Of a DNA stretch of 13,363 bases, positions 13,353 through 13,363 are shown one piece after another. A model generated the notes under the pieces. That model had not been told where the DNA came from. It saw only the letters and a program-made list of their open reading frames with translations, and searched no databases. Where the stretch lies: assembly GCA_015258065.1 (NCBI GenBank), contig JABZIZ010000030.1:1-13363 (forward strand), given 5' to 3'. Position numbers and translations under genes: made by a program. Source of the stretch: Lachnospiraceae bacterium (GTDB lineage: Bacteria > Bacillota > Clostridia > Lachnospirales > Lachnospiraceae). Numbering within the stretch: the stretch's first letter is position 1; every line of letters starts with the position of its first letter.

Positions 13353-13363
13353 GTATGTCCATC

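Overview
The window looks like chromosomal DNA of a low-to-mid GC Firmicute, most likely a Clostridia/Lachnospiraceae-type gut or rumen anaerobe. The reasons are the strong AGGAGG-type ribosome binding sites, a YesM/YesN-style two-component pair, a sugar ABC transporter with no ATPase of its own, and the family affinities of the proteins. Genus and species cannot be read from the sequence. No rRNA, tRNA, CRISPR array, transposase, integrase or phage gene was seen.

Layout. (1) 1-86: the last codons of a plus-strand membrane protein, then a degenerate 17-nt tandem repeat tract ending in a strong terminator (209-245). (2) 244-1270, minus strand: azlC-azlD, a two-subunit branched-chain amino acid exporter with 8-nt overlapping genes. 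(3) 1470-3435, plus strand: a small accessory-looking island. It holds an AlbA_2/HATPase_c_4/winged-helix protein, then an array of 22-23-nt direct repeats starting 6 nt after its stop codon, a 5'-truncated remnant of a DUF4143-type (COG1373) ATPase gene bounded by an exact 12-nt direct repeat, and a long hairpin terminator. (4) 3436-3704: non-coding DNA with short direct repeats and a good promoter. (5) 3705-13325, plus strand: a carbohydrate locus made of a membrane sensor histidine kinase, an AraC-type response regulator, a lipoprotein substrate-binding protein, two ABC permeases and a cytoplasmic GH78 alpha-L-rhamnosidase-like enzyme.

How the genes work together. The gene order kinase, regulator, binding protein, permease, permease, glycoside hydrolase matches the Bacillus subtilis yesM-yesN-yesO-yesP-yesQ arrangement used for rhamnogalacturonan oligosaccharides, with a GH78 enzyme in the hydrolase slot. 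The inferred model is that the kinase senses a rhamnose-containing ligand outside the cell and the regulator activates the promoter near 7024-7054. The lipoprotein and permeases then import the oligosaccharide using a shared MsmX-type ATPase encoded elsewhere, and the GH78 enzyme removes terminal rhamnose inside the cell. The four key GH78 acidic residues can be identified with family spacing.

Points for a second look: the 22-nt repeat array behind the AlbA_2 gene and the ATPase remnant beside it; the three-tier hairpin between the binding-protein and first permease genes; a perfect TAGAAGA-A-TCTTCTA palindrome at the expected transcription start of the transporter operon; a possible leaderless azlC transcript; and the 17-nt repeat tract at the left end. 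None of these amounts to a clearly new system on sequence alone. The carbohydrate locus is a recognisable architecture.
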